Source of the DNA: Rhyacophila brunnea
Taxonomy: Eukaryota > Arthropoda > Insecta > Trichoptera > Rhyacophilidae
NCBI GenBank assembly: GCA_022495005.1
Contig: JAGYXB010000456.1
Coordinates: 1,674,001 to 1,738,000, forward strand
Direction: 5' to 3'
DNA length: 64,000 bases
Below are positions 35,444 through 47,545 of this stretch, piece after piece (positions within the stretch are counted from its first letter, which is position 1; the number at the start of each line of letters is the position of its first letter). The notes under the pieces were generated by a model, which saw only the letters and a program-made list of their open reading frames with translations, did no database searches and was not told the DNA's origin. A program made the translations under genes and the position numbers.

Positions 35444-35704
35444 TTAAAAAAATAGAACAGTGTGTACTGGTTATGAGATAGTCGGAAGCCGGGTTCCGGC
35501 CTTATTCCGGAAGGGATTATCAACCTATCAATAAATATTACAAAGATTTAGTCATTTCTGATATATTTTACAATTATCATTTTTTTTCAATGCTAATACA
35601 CTATTATACTTTATAATACTTATTAGCATCAACAATAATTATTAATATCGTATATAGGTATATGTTAAAAATACTTAAAAAAAACTTTGTTTTCATTGTT
35701 CGAA

Positions 35705-35900
35705 GAAATTTCATCCCCTTCTTTCTGGCACTATAATCTTGCATGTATCTTGGCATCTTTTTAAATTCGTCTCCATTCAGGTTTCAAGCTTACTTCCTCC
35801 AGTTTTCAACACCCAATGTCTTAAAATCCAACTAGATGGAAACTATCCCTCAAAATTTTCTTTGGCTTCCAACCTAACGAAAATCAGTCATTTTTTTCAT
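35705..35900 (-). pseudogene. Decayed LINE C-terminal tail
   Basis: The minus strand shows KTLGVENWRK and then DEFKKMPRYMQDYSARKKG with frame breaks. The pattern (leucine/valine-rich, NW, then AKTH-like, then Q/K) is that of the end of non-LTR reverse transcriptase ORFs. Heavily mutated. Confidence 0.5.
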
Positions 35901-36610
35901 TTGTGACTTGTCAATCTTTCTAAAGTGGTCTTATTTGATGGACTGCATAATATGTGGGCTCTTGTTTAAAGCGTACAGCTCGAAGGCGGGATAATCACTC
36001 ACTGAATTTTAAATCACCTTGCAGTTAATTATAGCGTTGACTGCCGGTAGAACACTAAACTTTATCACTGTGTGGAATTGATACGATGTCACTTGTCAAT
36101 ATTATTATTGAACAGCCGGAAACATATTATTATGAATGGAAGTTTGGATGGAATTGACGTACACAAGTTATGTAGATAAGAATAATAAGCTCTAGCCACA
36201 AAATGTAGTTAAAAGTCTTTAATATATTCAGAAAAATATATCCGATTTAATATTGACATTGTATGCAGGGCATTATATTGTTATGTTTTCGGAAACGGAA
36301 ATCCTTACCAATGGGCTCCGATCTTTCACTTAATCCAGTAGAAGGTGTATGTCGGTAATAAGACTCGATGGATGTTATACTTCAGTGGTGTTTATTTTTC
36401 ATGTCTTAAAGTACAGTTACATGGTGTAAAAATAAAACGGAAAGAACTCAGGAGATTAATTCGATCCACAGTGAAACTACTCGGTGAACAGAGCTGAGTT
36501 AAGTTTCAACAAGATGAATGGTCCGAGATGAATGCTATTAGAATCATTTATAAATATGAAATAGTAAATAAGTAATAGTAGTTTACGTACAAGGATTTAT
36601 ATGTGTGTAA

Positions 36611-37167
36611 CAGTGGCAAAGGGTGGAAGCAGGTTGTTAAATCCAATGTAAATAATGCATATTAAACTTTGTTAGTCATACGGATTTGTTTTTATTGAAC
36701 TAATACTACAATTTACAGATGGTGTTAGTCAATTTTTAAAAACCAATTAAACCCTGCCTAAACCAAACCACAATAGTTTTGGTATAATATTTTGGGCGAT
36801 ACGACAAAATTGTGGAGATTTTTTCATTCTTACTTATTTGTTTTCGTTGGATTAAGAATACATTTTACACATATTGTTGTTTTTTTTCCCTGCCTAACCA
36901 AACTATAAATAGATAAAACATATTATTATATCTATAAAATATCTAAAGTTATGTATAAATTAATTGCATAATTTTAAATATTTTATGGATATACGAGTAT
37001 TTTTTTACTATTATCTATTGGATTCGTAGGGATTAATTTAAAAACTAACCAACATCGTCTGTAAATTGTAATTTTATTTCAATGAAAACAAATAAGTGTG
37101 AGTGATAAAATTTAGTGTGCACTATTTATGGTGGATATTAACGGCCTACCTCCACCCTTCGCCACCT
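36611..37167. mobile_element. F1 MITE, full copy
   Basis: Left end CAGTGGCAAAGGGTGGAAGC. Right end GCCTACCTCCACCCTTCGCC with the terminal bases altered. Flanks GTGTGTAA (36603-36610) and GTGTGTAG (37168-37175) match at 7 of 8 bases if the right terminus is slightly degraded. The interior matches 604-1136. Confidence 0.78.
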
Positions 37168-37199
37168 GTGTGTAGTAATACAGCTAGATAGGGTGGATA

Positions 37200-37450
37200 A
37201 ATTGGGGTTGATCAATAATATGATATTGATTAGTACATTGTAATAGGCGAAATCACACCGATCGAATATTCTTAACAATTGTACATACATAGTAACATAG
37301 GGTGTCGATGGATTTAACAAAAGATAATTTATTGTCATTGGGGAGATATCATGGAAAAGGAAGTTACGGGTATATAAAAATATCGTTGTGGACATATATT
37401 ATAATTAATAAATGTGTTTTGTTGTTGTATCTTTTTCCACATTACTGTTT
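37200..37450 (+). repeat. Segment duplicated at 38767-39690
   Basis: Shares AATAATATGATATTGATTAG-type sequence, GAAATCACACCGATCGAAT, AATTTATTGTCATTGGGGAG and TTTTGTTGTTGTATCTTTTT with the downstream copy. Here it is uninterrupted and so gives the empty-site state for two insertions in the other copy. Confidence 0.75.
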
Positions 37451-37454
37451 TTTT

Positions 37455-37794
37455 AAGTTATTCTTCTTTTGGGGCGTTTGGTAGAGAGTGAAATTGAGAG
37501 CTGCGCGCGCACACCGTTACGAAAGTGCGTGACAGTATGAAGTTAGCTGCGAATCAGTCAGCTGTATACAAACGCAAGTTTGTTAGTAGAATTGTTCCGA
37601 ATTTATTATTGTCGGTCATTTGCAATTCCTTACGTTAACAAACGATTAAACGTCAGAGTGACAGTTGTTACTTCAAAAATGAAAACAACGAGAAATAATT
37701 ATATAATTTAGTAATATAAGTTAAAGTGTATAGAAATAAACTAACGGCGCTCCAATAAGCGGCCCTTTTTCTTGCGTGTGTAATTTAACAAGAT
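37455..37794 (+). repeat. Dispersed repeat F7, copy 1
   Basis: Opens with TTCTTTTGGGGCGTTTGGTA and runs through a GC-rich block GAGAGCTGCGCGCGCACACC to GGCCCTTTTTCTTGCGTGTG. The inverse copy lies at 48497-48848, about 85% alike. No coding frame or clear TIR. Confidence 0.7.
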
Positions 37795-37923
37795 TTTAAC
37801 GCGCGTACATAAGTACATAATATTTTTTATATTTTAATAATTGTTTTATTTAAAAATAATTTATTAAAAAATTGTTGGATAACAACAAATTACCATTTTT
37901 ACATAGATAATATTAAATAAAAA

Positions 37924-38384
37924 TTACAAGATAAAAACAACTTATTATATACTTGCAACGTTTTTAAATTTTCTGTTGAATTATTATGCTCAATATGCTC
38001 AAACTTGTACTTGATATGAAGTAAATAAAAAACAAACAAATATAGAATGCTGAAATGTCATTTTGACATTTCATTTTGATTTCCATAGTAACGCACGTAT
38101 ATATTAATAATTGTGTTGCTAGGACCGCCGCCTTAGCAACCAATAATAGTCTTTTACTTTTTACGATTTTTTCTGAAATAACTTTCCATACAAAACAAAA
38201 TTAACTGAAAATGAATTCAATTCTGCTTAAAGATGGCTAAAAGTATTAAAAGAACGCATTGGCATCGTGTTCTGATATATTCTAAAAGTATCAAATGTCT
38301 AGCTAGTCGGGAAGTTAGTTAAAAATTCATTGCAAGATTTTTCCCGGACAAACAAGAGTACGAGCTAATAAAAACGTTGTAAAG
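37924..38384 (+). repeat. MITE family F6, long copy
   Basis: Begins TTACAAGATAAAAACAAC, contains TTGCAACGTTTTTAAATTTT and AACTGAAAATGAATTCAAT, and ends CGAGCTAATAAAAACGTTGT. CAACGTTTTTA and TAAAAACGTTG are terminal inverted pieces. Confidence 0.75.
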
Positions 38385-38922
38385 AATTGATCGAGAATTT
38401 CTGTTGTTAGGTACACGCAACAAAACGTGGCTTATGGATTTGATCTTTCACGCATAATAAATGTTTCCAATTATAATAGAAATTCATAAAAGATCCAATT
38501 CTCATTGGATTCTTTTTACATTTTAAATTCTAAAAACACATTTAAGCAATAATGATCCAACCCCATAAATAACTATACTTATAACTCATTAATGAAATGT
38601 AACTATCGAATAAATTGTACATCATCAGTAAGATGCATTCCATTATTTACGATAACTTTTGAAAGCTGGCAGTTTACTGTGATTTTTATTTATCCAAACT
38701 TCTATTTCCTCAAATATCTCAAAACCAGTAGGTTGTCGATTGGATCTTTTCTGCATATGTATGTCCAATTGGGGTTAATCAATAATATAATATTGAGTAG
38801 GTGCATTGCAATAGTCGAAATCACACCGGTCGAATGTTCTTAATAAAACACATATCTGCATAATTAGTAATTTATAGTATCGATAAATTAAACAAAAGAC
38901 AATTTATTGTCATCGGGGAGAT

Positions 38923-39321
38923 CGAATTTCAAACCAAATCAAATTTATTTATTTTACGTATAATGAACATAACAAATTATAAATTTAAAGCGTTCACGAC
39001 ATGACATAAAATACGTGTTAACAATTTTTAAAATAAAAATACAGAGAAATGTGAGTTAATAATACAATAAGTAATAAAATAAGAAAAGAAATAAAATGAA
39101 ATAACAAAAATAAATGTAGATGGAAGTACACAGAGTGAACTTTGATAGACTCGATCTCAAAAATTTATAAAACAAGGTCCACCTAAATTCACCCTCACGT
39201 AAGTGGAATATATCAATATCCAAAGCAATTTCATTAAACATGGTTATTGCCTTTCCAATTGGCATTACTAATGGCAGGTTTGTTCTGCACCTTGGGAGAA
39301 CAAACAACAGATGCCCTCAAT
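38923..39321 (-). pseudogene. LINE 3' tail inserted with 5-bp TSD
   Basis: On the minus strand the ORF end reads NELFVLPRCRTNL-like (observed MFVLPRCRTNLPLVMPIGK) and then AITMFNEIALDIDIFHLREG, followed by a 3' UTR ending AATAAATAAATTTGATTTG. It is flanked by GAGAT on both sides (38918-38922, 39322-39326). The fragment is 5'-truncated. Related ends lie at 4381, 52075 and 61960. Confidence 0.82.
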
Positions 39322-39383
39322 GAGATATCATAGAGAGGGGAGTTACAGATACTTACATAACGATATCGTTTATTATTACAATT

Positions 39384-39631
39384 GTGTCGCTAGATTTCAA
39401 AATCAGCCAAGTCCATAATATATGAATAAAAGAAAAACAGCTTTTTGCTTTCTCAAATACACAGTCACAAGGGTGAAAGTTTATATTATTTTTCGAGTAT
39501 AGAATATCTAAAATTATACATTCCACATTTTGATAATGCAGAAATGTTAGAAACAGTAGTTCTTCAGCAATTCACAAAAAAGTAAAAAATACATAAAGGT
39601 GGACTTGGCTGATTTTGAAATGTAGCGACAC
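39384..39631. mobile_element. Foldback MITE F8, copy 2
   Basis: Starts GTGTCGCTAGATTTCAAAAT and ends ATTTTGAAATGTAGCGACAC. AATT flanks both sides and TIR pairing is about 33 bp. The empty site is visible in the related segment at 37.4 kb (TATAATTAATAAAT), which confirms the insertion. Confidence 0.85.
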
Positions 39632-40169
39632 AATTAATAAATATGTTTTGTTGTTGTATCTTCTTCCACGCCACTGTTTTTTTAGATTGTGACTGACGTC
39701 GTTGCCAATGGATATAATATGACGTGGTTCGGTATTAATTAAAAAGTTATAGGTACAGCGCGACTCGCAAAATGTGAGCTATTTATTCAATTGGCGTAAA
39801 AACGCGGTCAATTTGTTGCCGAGTTTATCACGTGACCTCTGCCGAAGTTTCATAATAAATTTCAGTTAGCCGAAACACGATACGCTCCCATTAAACTAAT
39901 TGCTGTGCGCTCTTGATGGAAAATGTGAAAATTCCGCGCGGACATGTTTGTTTTATAAGCCTACAGTATATTGTTTTTCTCTTGTTTGCGTAAATGCTCG
40001 CAAAATATACGGTGAATTATGGAAACGGAAATGCACCAAAACATAACTTTTGGATAATATATGCACACAGTTTGGAACAAATTCAAAAACATACATTATT
40101 ATTACAAAAATCTAATTGATTGTGACTTCAACCTAAATATTGATCGCTTCATTTATTAAGATATTATTA

Positions 40170-41471
40170 CGAGGGTGGGTCAATAATTCCTTAGAAAAAA
40201 GCATTAAAACAGTTTTTATTTTTGTATTTTTTTTTATTTCTCAACATAATCTCCTTGGAGCTCAATACACTTGGTTAGACGTTTCTCAATTTTTTTTAAA
40301 CCGTCAGAAAAATAAGTTTTCGGAAGGTCCTCAAAATAAGCATTTGTCCGATCGATGACTTCTTCATTTGAAAAAAAACGTTGTCCACTTAGCCATTTTT
40401 TTAAGTTTGGGAAAAGGAAAAAGTCACTGGGGGCTAAATCTGGCGAATACGGTGGGTGGTCGACCAATTCGAACTTCAATTCTTCAATTTTAGCCATTGA
40501 TCGTAAACATGTGTGAACACGGGCATTGTCCTGATGAAAGAGGATTTTTTTCCTGTTTAAATGAGGCCGTTTTTCTTCAATTTTGTTTTTTAGCTGGTCC
40601 AATAAAGATGCATAATAATCCCCTGTTATTGTTTTTCCTTTTTCCAAATAGTCAACGAAAATAATTCCACGTGCATCCCAAAATACAGTAGCCATAACCT
40701 TACCAGCTGATTTTACGGTTTTCGCCTTCTTTGGACATGGTTTGCCTTCGCAATCCACTGCTTTGACTGTTCTTTCGTCTCGGGAGTATAGTGGTGTATC
40801 CATGTTTCATCTACAGTCAGAAAGCGACGAAAAAATTCATCCGGATTGCGTTGCATGAGCGACAACAGGGCTTTAGAGGCCACCACCCTATTGCGTTTAT
40901 TGTCGACTGTGAGCAAACGCGGCACCCATCTTGCAGAAATATTTTTCATGCCCAATTTGTCATGTAAAATAGAAATGACGCTACCTTTTGAGATCCCTGT
41001 AACCTCAATTATCTCACTCAACTTTAATCTTCGGTCACTTAACACCATATCGTGGATTTTATTGATCATTTCTGGTGTAGTCACCTCTACAGGACGTCCT
41101 GAGCGTGGTTCATCCTTTGTTGATGTACGACCACGTTTAAATTCATTTAACCAGTTATAAATAGTTGCAAGTGAAGGAGCAGATATGCCGTGAACTAAAT
41201 CCAACTCATTTTTTATTTCCTTTGCTGTTAACCCTTTTATATTAAAATGTTTAATAACAGCTCTAAACTCAATTTTCTCCATTTTCCATTTTTCCATTTT
41301 CCACAAGCAAATTTTTTTTTTAAATGTACGAGAAACACACAACAACCCGACCAATCTGATTGAAACTTCGCAGCATACTGAATCGGTAGTGCCGCTGCAT
41401 GAAAACAAACCGCTTACAGTACTAGTCGCGCCACCTGTCGGCTTTTCTAAGGACTTATTGACCCACCCTCG
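40170..41471 (-). mobile_element. mariner element, nearly complete
   Basis: Ends read CGAGGGTGGGTCAATAATTC on the left and, reversed, CGAGGGTGGGTCAATAAGTC on the right. The TIR is about 29 bp with one or two mismatches. TA lies on both sides (40168-40169, 41472-41473). Length 1302 bp is standard for mariner. The transposase is on the minus strand and has a single frameshift. The good state of TIRs and ORF suggests a relatively recent insertion in this intron. Confidence 0.95.
40234..41297 (-). pseudogene. mariner transposase, one frameshift
   Basis: The minus-strand reading starts at Met codon 41297 or 41282 (MEKIEFRAVIKHFNIKG). An N-terminal helix-turn-helix region follows, then the second HTH around SDRRLKLSEIIEVTGISKGS and the WVPRLLT motif before the catalytic domain. 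The catalytic Asp residues are all kept: VDETWIHHY, HQDNARVH and SPDLAPSDFF, with exactly 34 residues between the second and third (D,D34D). Near 40748-40754 (after KQWIAK) the frame shifts by one base, giving a 255-codon frame and a 189-codon frame. The summed length, about 349 codons, fits the family norm of about 345. The product as it stands would be truncated before the second catalytic Asp, so this copy is inactive but could be mobilised. Confidence 0.95.
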
Positions 41472-41707
41472 TACATTCATTAATGACTATTGTCATATAA
41501 ACAATTTACTATATAAGTTATAATTTTCTTTTCGTACTATGTATTCATTAATATTTTTCTAAAAACCGTGACTGGTTTCTTCCTAAGGAATATTATTTCA
41601 GTTGGTGACAAACACTAATTGTTAGTAATTGAAAATGTCCACAAGGATTACGCCAGTGTCGGTGTTTATAACAAATGTAGAAAAATATTAATAATAAAAT
41701 TATAATT

Positions 41708-42046
41708 AACTATTTTTTTTTATATTCACAAGATTTAAGAATGTAACATTCTAATTATTTCATTTATTACATTATAATTATTACATTCAATTTTGAAAAC
41801 ACTTCTGAGAAAATAAAAAGCTGATCGCCCATAGTAGCTCAATATGAGTGATTATTTAAAAAAGGCCTTTAGTTAAAATTGTTAAAAATAAAGTTTGACT
41901 CCTTTATCATAGTGATTCTATTTGCATGCTATGATGATATGATACCCGAGAGATGCAGGTTCGATCCCGTGGGGTGTCTTACTTTTCTGAAAAAGATTTT
42001 TTTCTATTGGTTATAATACATTTTCTCAGAAGTGTTTTCAAAATTA
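41708..42046 (+). repeat. Foldback repeat F9 with tRNA-like core
   Basis: Left end TTATATTCACAAGATTTAAG and AAAACACTTCTGAGAAAAT. The right part has GCAGGTTCGATCCCGTGGGG, then AAAGATTTTTTTCTATTGG and TCTCAGAAGTGTTTTCAAAA. The ACACTTCTGAGAA and TTCTCAGAAGTGT pieces are inverted. Related to 1440-1698 and 56303-56671. Confidence 0.7.
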
Positions 42047-43300
42047 TGTTTGTTCTATAATGACTTGGATATGTTGTATTCTCCCGCTCGGTATTTTGAG
42101 TAACATACACTTCCCTTAATAAAAACACACATAGTATATTATGTGACATTTTCTTCTATAATAAAAGCAATGAGTACATATTGTATGAGTTGCCTTATTC
42201 ATATACCATATAATAGCTGACATATAACTGCCTAGCTATATATATTTTCAACCAAGATACAGTACAAATACACAGATGTCTACAGAAAAATGTTAACTTT
42301 ACTTATGTGTAGCAGAAACATAATATAACGACTTCCTTTGTGCACTTAACAATGCGACAAAATGTATCGTCGCATTTCTGCAGATTCACTGCAACTAGGA
42401 ATAAAACATGCAATATTATGTATGCCACAAAGATATTATTATAAAGCTCTATGTAGACTTGTTAGTGATGTACCATTACATTTGTAACGGTTTTCATTAA
42501 ATGGTCCCTATGTAGTAGGTATCAATTAATGATGTCGGTATCTTTCATTTCAATAGCTATATGATAAAGGTACCTACCTACATAATAATATGATTGCTGT
42601 ATAACAAGTTATATTACAGTAATTTAAGTATATGTCTCATTATTAAAATTGTATTCTTACTGTAACAGTTAAACATAATGGTTTATAGTAATATATAATT
42701 GATATAAACGATCTCATACGATAATTAAGTACTTGTCACTCGAACATATCATAATATTACATTGTATTAGGTATAATTATTAGCCGATATCAAACCTTTT
42801 AGTGAAGTAGTTCACAAATAATTTCTCAATTAAAATAATCGTTCATTGTATACTGTGATTGTCTGAAAATGACGTAAAACTATTAAATACTAAATTCACA
42901 TAGTTAACTAAATTAATATTATCTGAATAATATATACAGCCTCAAAATGTAATCCAGTGAAAAGTGCCTACATAAAATAAAAGAACCTTAGAACAGTTTT
43001 GTATTTATTAATCAAATATGTATCCATATATAAAAGAAAACTTAATTGTTTAATAAAGTAACTTAATACTGAAAGAAAGTGATGTAAAGCTACAGGTTAC
43101 TTTCTACTAAGTAGAAAGGCACAAACGAGATTTTAATATGAGGCGATAGTTTATTTAAATAAATTCTACATTATCGACAAACCACCAAATATATTTATTT
43201 TTAATGCGATTATCCAATTGATCAAAAAACACATATTATTTCACAGAGTTGATCAATAATAACACCCTTCTCATAAGATACTGGGATAAACATAAATCTA
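42047..43300. other. No gene recognised
   Basis: AT-rich, dense in stop codons, no repeat boundary found. Confidence 0.5.
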
Positions 43301-43309
43301 TTATAATAT

Positions 43310-43590
43310 TAATACCATCGACCAAAGGTTTTTGATGGAATTTGAATCTAAATTCTATTCATAATTTTTGTTATATTTTTTTATTGTGACCCTTGACTTG
43401 ATAAGTAGCGAATGAAGTTTTTACCTACTTTATGGTATTGATTTGTTATATTATTTAGAGTTAATAGTATTCGTTGTCAGTGTTTATTTGCATTTTGGTG
43501 AGTGTACACAGTGCCTGAAGATGCCGAAAGGTGAAACTCGGGTCGCAAAAAACGACTCAAACGGAATAGTACAAAACTTAAATACGTTAG
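43310..43590 (+). repeat. F4/Penelope-like repeat, single arm
   Basis: Starts near CATCGACCAAAGGTTTTTGA (related to CGACCGAAGGTACTTGATGG at 31.26 kb) and ends with CTGAAGATGCCGAAAGGTGA followed by AACTCGGGTCGCAAAAAACG and ACTCAAACGGAATAGTAC. The same end occurs in the hairpin at 29.6 kb. It may be a terminal part of a Penelope-like element. Confidence 0.5.
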
Positions 43591-43914
43591 AAATAAATCT
43601 AATATATATTATATTTTATAGCAATTAAATTTAAAAAAAATTTATACATATGTATATATAATATATATAAACTCATGCGGTTAGTTTATTTTTCATAAAA
43701 ACATAAGAAAAATTTACATTAAATCATCATTAATAAAATTATGGCATACATTTGAGCAATTACTACACGAGCTTTAAGCTGATGAAACAGAGAAAGTTAG
43801 TTTCTCTACCCATCAGTCACTCCAAATCACTGTTATGTTAATCCACTGTATTATAATTTAATATAAACCACAAGTTGTTATTATATATTTAATTAAACAC
43901 TGTATAATATTTAA

Positions 43915-45272
43915 CGGCCCACGTGCTGGTCGTAGGTCAAAATTGAGTTTTTATTGTATTTTCAAACCATAATCCTGGACACTCCTTAAACATTGTAGAT
44001 AATCTATTTATAAAATTTTGAAGCCTTATTATCTTTTATGGTTATTTTAAACATTTTATGACTGCATAAAGTATTTTTGTTACATAAAATAGTATTTTAA
44101 CCTTCCGTTTGCATCAGCCGAATAGAAAAGTCGATAGTTTGAAGATAACTGTGCAGTGGTGTTAAGATTTTTTACATTTATTAATTTTTAAACGCATTTA
44201 TAAAACAATTAGCATTATTTATTACGAGATAATTTTTGTAATATATTCACGATAAAAAATTATATTGATAATCTCTGTGATCCCAAATTTGACAAGAATT
44301 AGGCATTTTATTATTCAAAATCGGCAAGATTAACACATTTGAAGATAATTCTAAAGATACTCATTATAAGCTATGTCTTTGACCATTCAAGTATGATAAA
44401 CATCCTACGAATAATGATTGCTTTTGAGTAATACTATTGACTCCATGACAGCAGTAGTGTTTTGAATACGCCATTTGCCTCAGTGGTTAGCATAATGGCC
44501 GTATTAACTGACAAACTATAATTGGAGGTGAGGTAATTAAGGCAACGCGTGTCAATACGTACCTAACCGAAAAAAAATCTTTTTTTTTTAAACGGTACAT
44601 GTTCAAACGCGTTAACATGATCTTACTCCCTACTTCAGTTTTAGTTTGTCAATTTATGGCTACGGCTGTATGTTGTAGCTTAACCACTGGGGAATGCCAA
44701 AAGAAATGGCGTATTTCAAAAAAACACTACCTTATTCTTAGGTCAATAATTATTATAGAGCAATCTTTATTCATAAGATCTTTATCATATTTGAATGGTC
44801 AAAAGCATAAATTATAATAAGTATCTTTAGAATCATCTTCAAATGTGTTAATCTTGCCGATTTTTTGAATAATAAAATGCCTAATTCTTGTCAAATTTTG
44901 GATCACAGAGATTATCAATATAATTTTTTTATCGTGAATATTTTACAAAAATTATCTCGTAATAAATTATACTTATGGTTTTATAAATGCTTCAAAAAAT
45001 TAATAAATGTAAAAAAATTTAACACCACTGCACAGTTATGTACCGAAATATGACTATATTCTAAAACATTAGAGCGAGAGGTTTAAAAGAATACTATTTT
45101 ATGTAACAAAAAATACTTTATGCAGTCATCAAATGTTTAAAATAACTATAAAGGATAATAAGGCTTCAAAATTATATAAATAGATTATCTACAACGTTTA
45201 AGGAGTGTCCAGGATCATGGTTTGAAAATACAATAAAAACTCAATTTTGACCTTCGACGAGCATGTCCCCCC
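43915..45272. mobile_element. Giant foldback element, about 1.36 kb near-palindrome
   Basis: Two arms of roughly 580-600 bp are inverted copies: AATTGAGTTTTTATTGTATT on the left pairs with AATACAATAAAAACTCAATT on the right. Direct TTAA flanks lie at 43911-43914 and 45273-45276. The centre (about 44470-44680) contains CTCAGTGGTTAGCATAATGG, an A-box-like word, and further inverted pieces. The shortened relative at 5157-5511 shares one arm. Any transcript would fold into a very long hairpin. It has no transposase. Confidence 0.88.
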
Positions 45273-45903
45273 TTAAGTTCTACAATTTGGTTGGCGTTAG
45301 ACATCGCTGAAAGGCAGTTTTAGATAGATTCACAATTCAACAAGCGGCCATATTGTTGAACCAAATCACGGTGCTCTATAGATATGTACTTGTACATTGA
45401 TGCGACAATTAGTGTCAGCGACAACCTGATGAAGCGAGTTGAGATAAATAAAAACATTACGAAAGGATTATAATATATCGTCGGTGTTTTGTAAAACGGG
45501 GTTGTTAACCAAAATGCTATTTTACAGGAGGAGAATTTTTAACTTTTGACATGTATTTTTTAATTACCCGTGGATGATTATAAATGTCTAACAAGTTTAT
45601 AACAAAGCTTAGAAGGAACACTGTCCTTGTAATTATAGGCATTATAATATAATATGTTAAAAGGCCTAATATATCACATTCGATTTTTATTCGTAATACT
45701 AAGTGGATATTCGCACTTACGATTATCGTTTTAAGTACTTTCCTGTAGAGATACAAATTTGCCGTTTTTACACAACAATGCTAGTGAGGTACATATTGTT
45801 TTTTCATTAAAATCGCCAAAATGGTTGATTCGGCCTTTTTACAAAACACCGATGATATTATCTAGGACCTAAGTAATTAATGTAGATGTAATCGTGTTGT
45901 ATA

Positions 45904-46283
45904 CTGCCCTTCCAAGGAAGAAGGCAGTAACTCGCAAAATTTGTGAAATTGAGTTATGAATGCCATCCGTTAGGTAATTTTGAAAGCCATATATTCGGTT
46001 CACTTTAATATCAGTATTATCACTAAAATACCGTTAAAATAATTAGTGAAAAAATAGACATCTTCTAAAATAATACAATTTTTAGCAAAAAGGCAGTAAT
46101 TGTACCTATTCATTGCAGTTACTGCTTGTTTATTATTACTTTGTTTGTAGTTTAACATCCTACTTATAAAAATTATCACCGTTTTTTATTAATTCACACT
46201 ACTAAAGTTTGAAAAAAAACACATTGTGTCATTTATCTCGAAAGTGTGTGAGTCAGTTACTGCCTCCTTCCTTAGAAGGGGAG
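45904..46283. mobile_element. TIR MITE (family F11), TA/TATA target
   Basis: Left CTGCCCTTCCAAGGAAGAAG and right, reversed, CTCCCCTTCTAAGGAAGGAG. Both continue GGCAGTAACT, giving a TIR of about 31 bp. TATA lies on both sides, compatible with a TA duplication as in Tc1/mariner-type MITEs. Only one copy is in the window. Confidence 0.78.
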
Positions 46284-46994
46284 TATAGTTCTTTATTAAT
46301 TCTGTTTTAATAAACTGATTTTGGGGACCCACTGTAAAATTATAGGTACATAAAAACTAAGTTGCTTACCTATCAGATTTTTTATTTTCAATTTATAACA
46401 TAGATAACTACATTCACTTTAGATTATTTCGAGATAATTTAGCGGCTCCAGAGACTGGAATAAATTGCCACTGACTATTAAACAAATGTTGAATGTCATA
46501 TAACATATTAGTCGATGACCTTTATTCAGAATTGTTCGGCCTATATAAGAATACAAATAAAATAGAACAGACTAGCCATATTCCATACAACGCAGTAAAT
46601 CTTTAACAAAACCAAAGTTTAGTAGGAGTATTATATTCAGCGCACATCGCATGCGAGCTTTTCCTAGGCGTAAAAGAAAGCTCTCGAGATTGGTCGTAAA
46701 CTGTCGCATGGAAAAATTCACTCAGTAAGTAACCGAACTTCAATAGTTTATCACGGCTGGTTAGACCTTTATTTGGGGAACTAAACGTATCTAAGTTTCG
46801 GTCAAACAGAAGAATACTATTTACTGAGGTAAGTGGAGCTTTTAAACCAATTGAAAATTAGCCCAATACTCAATAAATGGTTATATGACATTTTTTGTAT
46901 CTGTGAAATATATATGTTTTATTATTTATTAAGTATTGTATACAGTACATTATACTATAGTAATATAGACGCTCGTAATGGACGAGTGATAACT
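46284..46994. other. No gene recognised
   Basis: Contains GAAAGCTCTCGAGATTGGTC and AGCGCACATCGCATGCGAGC, somewhat GC-richer, but no motif or exon that I can support. Confidence 0.45.
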
Positions 46995-47130
46995 TGTTTA
47001 CTTATAAAGTAGTGTGTCTCCGGTTAGAATTTCGAATATGGCAATTTCACATATTATTTTTCAATGTGTGATTAGACCTAAACCATGGAACCAATAAGTT
47101 GAGCATGTGACGTTTCTCGTAAAATGTTGG
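46995..47130 (+). repeat. SINE-A, diverged copy
   Basis: TTAGAATTTCGAATATGGCA followed by TTTTTCAATGTGTGATTAGA and ATAAGTTGAGCATGTGACG, then TTTCTCGTAAAATGTTGG. The order matches SINE-A but the divergence is high. Confidence 0.55.
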
Positions 47131-47545
47131 TGAAGTAGCCAAGATGCACATCAAGTTGTATATCAAATAAAAAAACTATATTATCAATAATGAACGTTTA
47201 AGTTTGAATTTCTGTTTGAAAGGCAAAATAATAATTTAATAAATCATTAGAATAAGATTATTTAGTTGTATAACAAAATTATTTATCGGTATCTAAACGT
47301 TCTATGTTAAATCTTCCTCTTCGCTCTGCGGTACCTAATCTTAATTTTGAGCAGAGTTACTGCAGAATTTTAAATCAATTATTTATTTTCTATCCATCTC
47401 TATCCTCTGGAAACCTCGTGGTAGATGCTATGGAGGTTTCAATGAATTCCTTCTCATAATTATCCTCTTTGGCATTCAGTTCCTGTTGCTTTTAACTGAT
47501 ATTGATACACTGTCCAAAAATCTGTGTATTTCGAGGCTTTATTTA

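Larger units (their letters stand above)
38767..39690 (+). repeat. Second copy of the 37.2 kb segment, interrupted twice
   Basis: Homology to 37200-37450 runs 38767-38922, resumes at 39322 and again after 39632. The gaps are exactly a LINE tail (38923-39321) and an F8 MITE (39384-39631), so both insertions postdate the duplication or the spread of this repeat. Confidence 0.72.

Noticed and set aside
41282..41480. Extended N-terminus of the mariner frame (MNVRGWVNKS...)
   Set aside because: These codons cover the mariner terminal repeat and untranslated leader; the family start is at the later Met codons (41297 or 41282).
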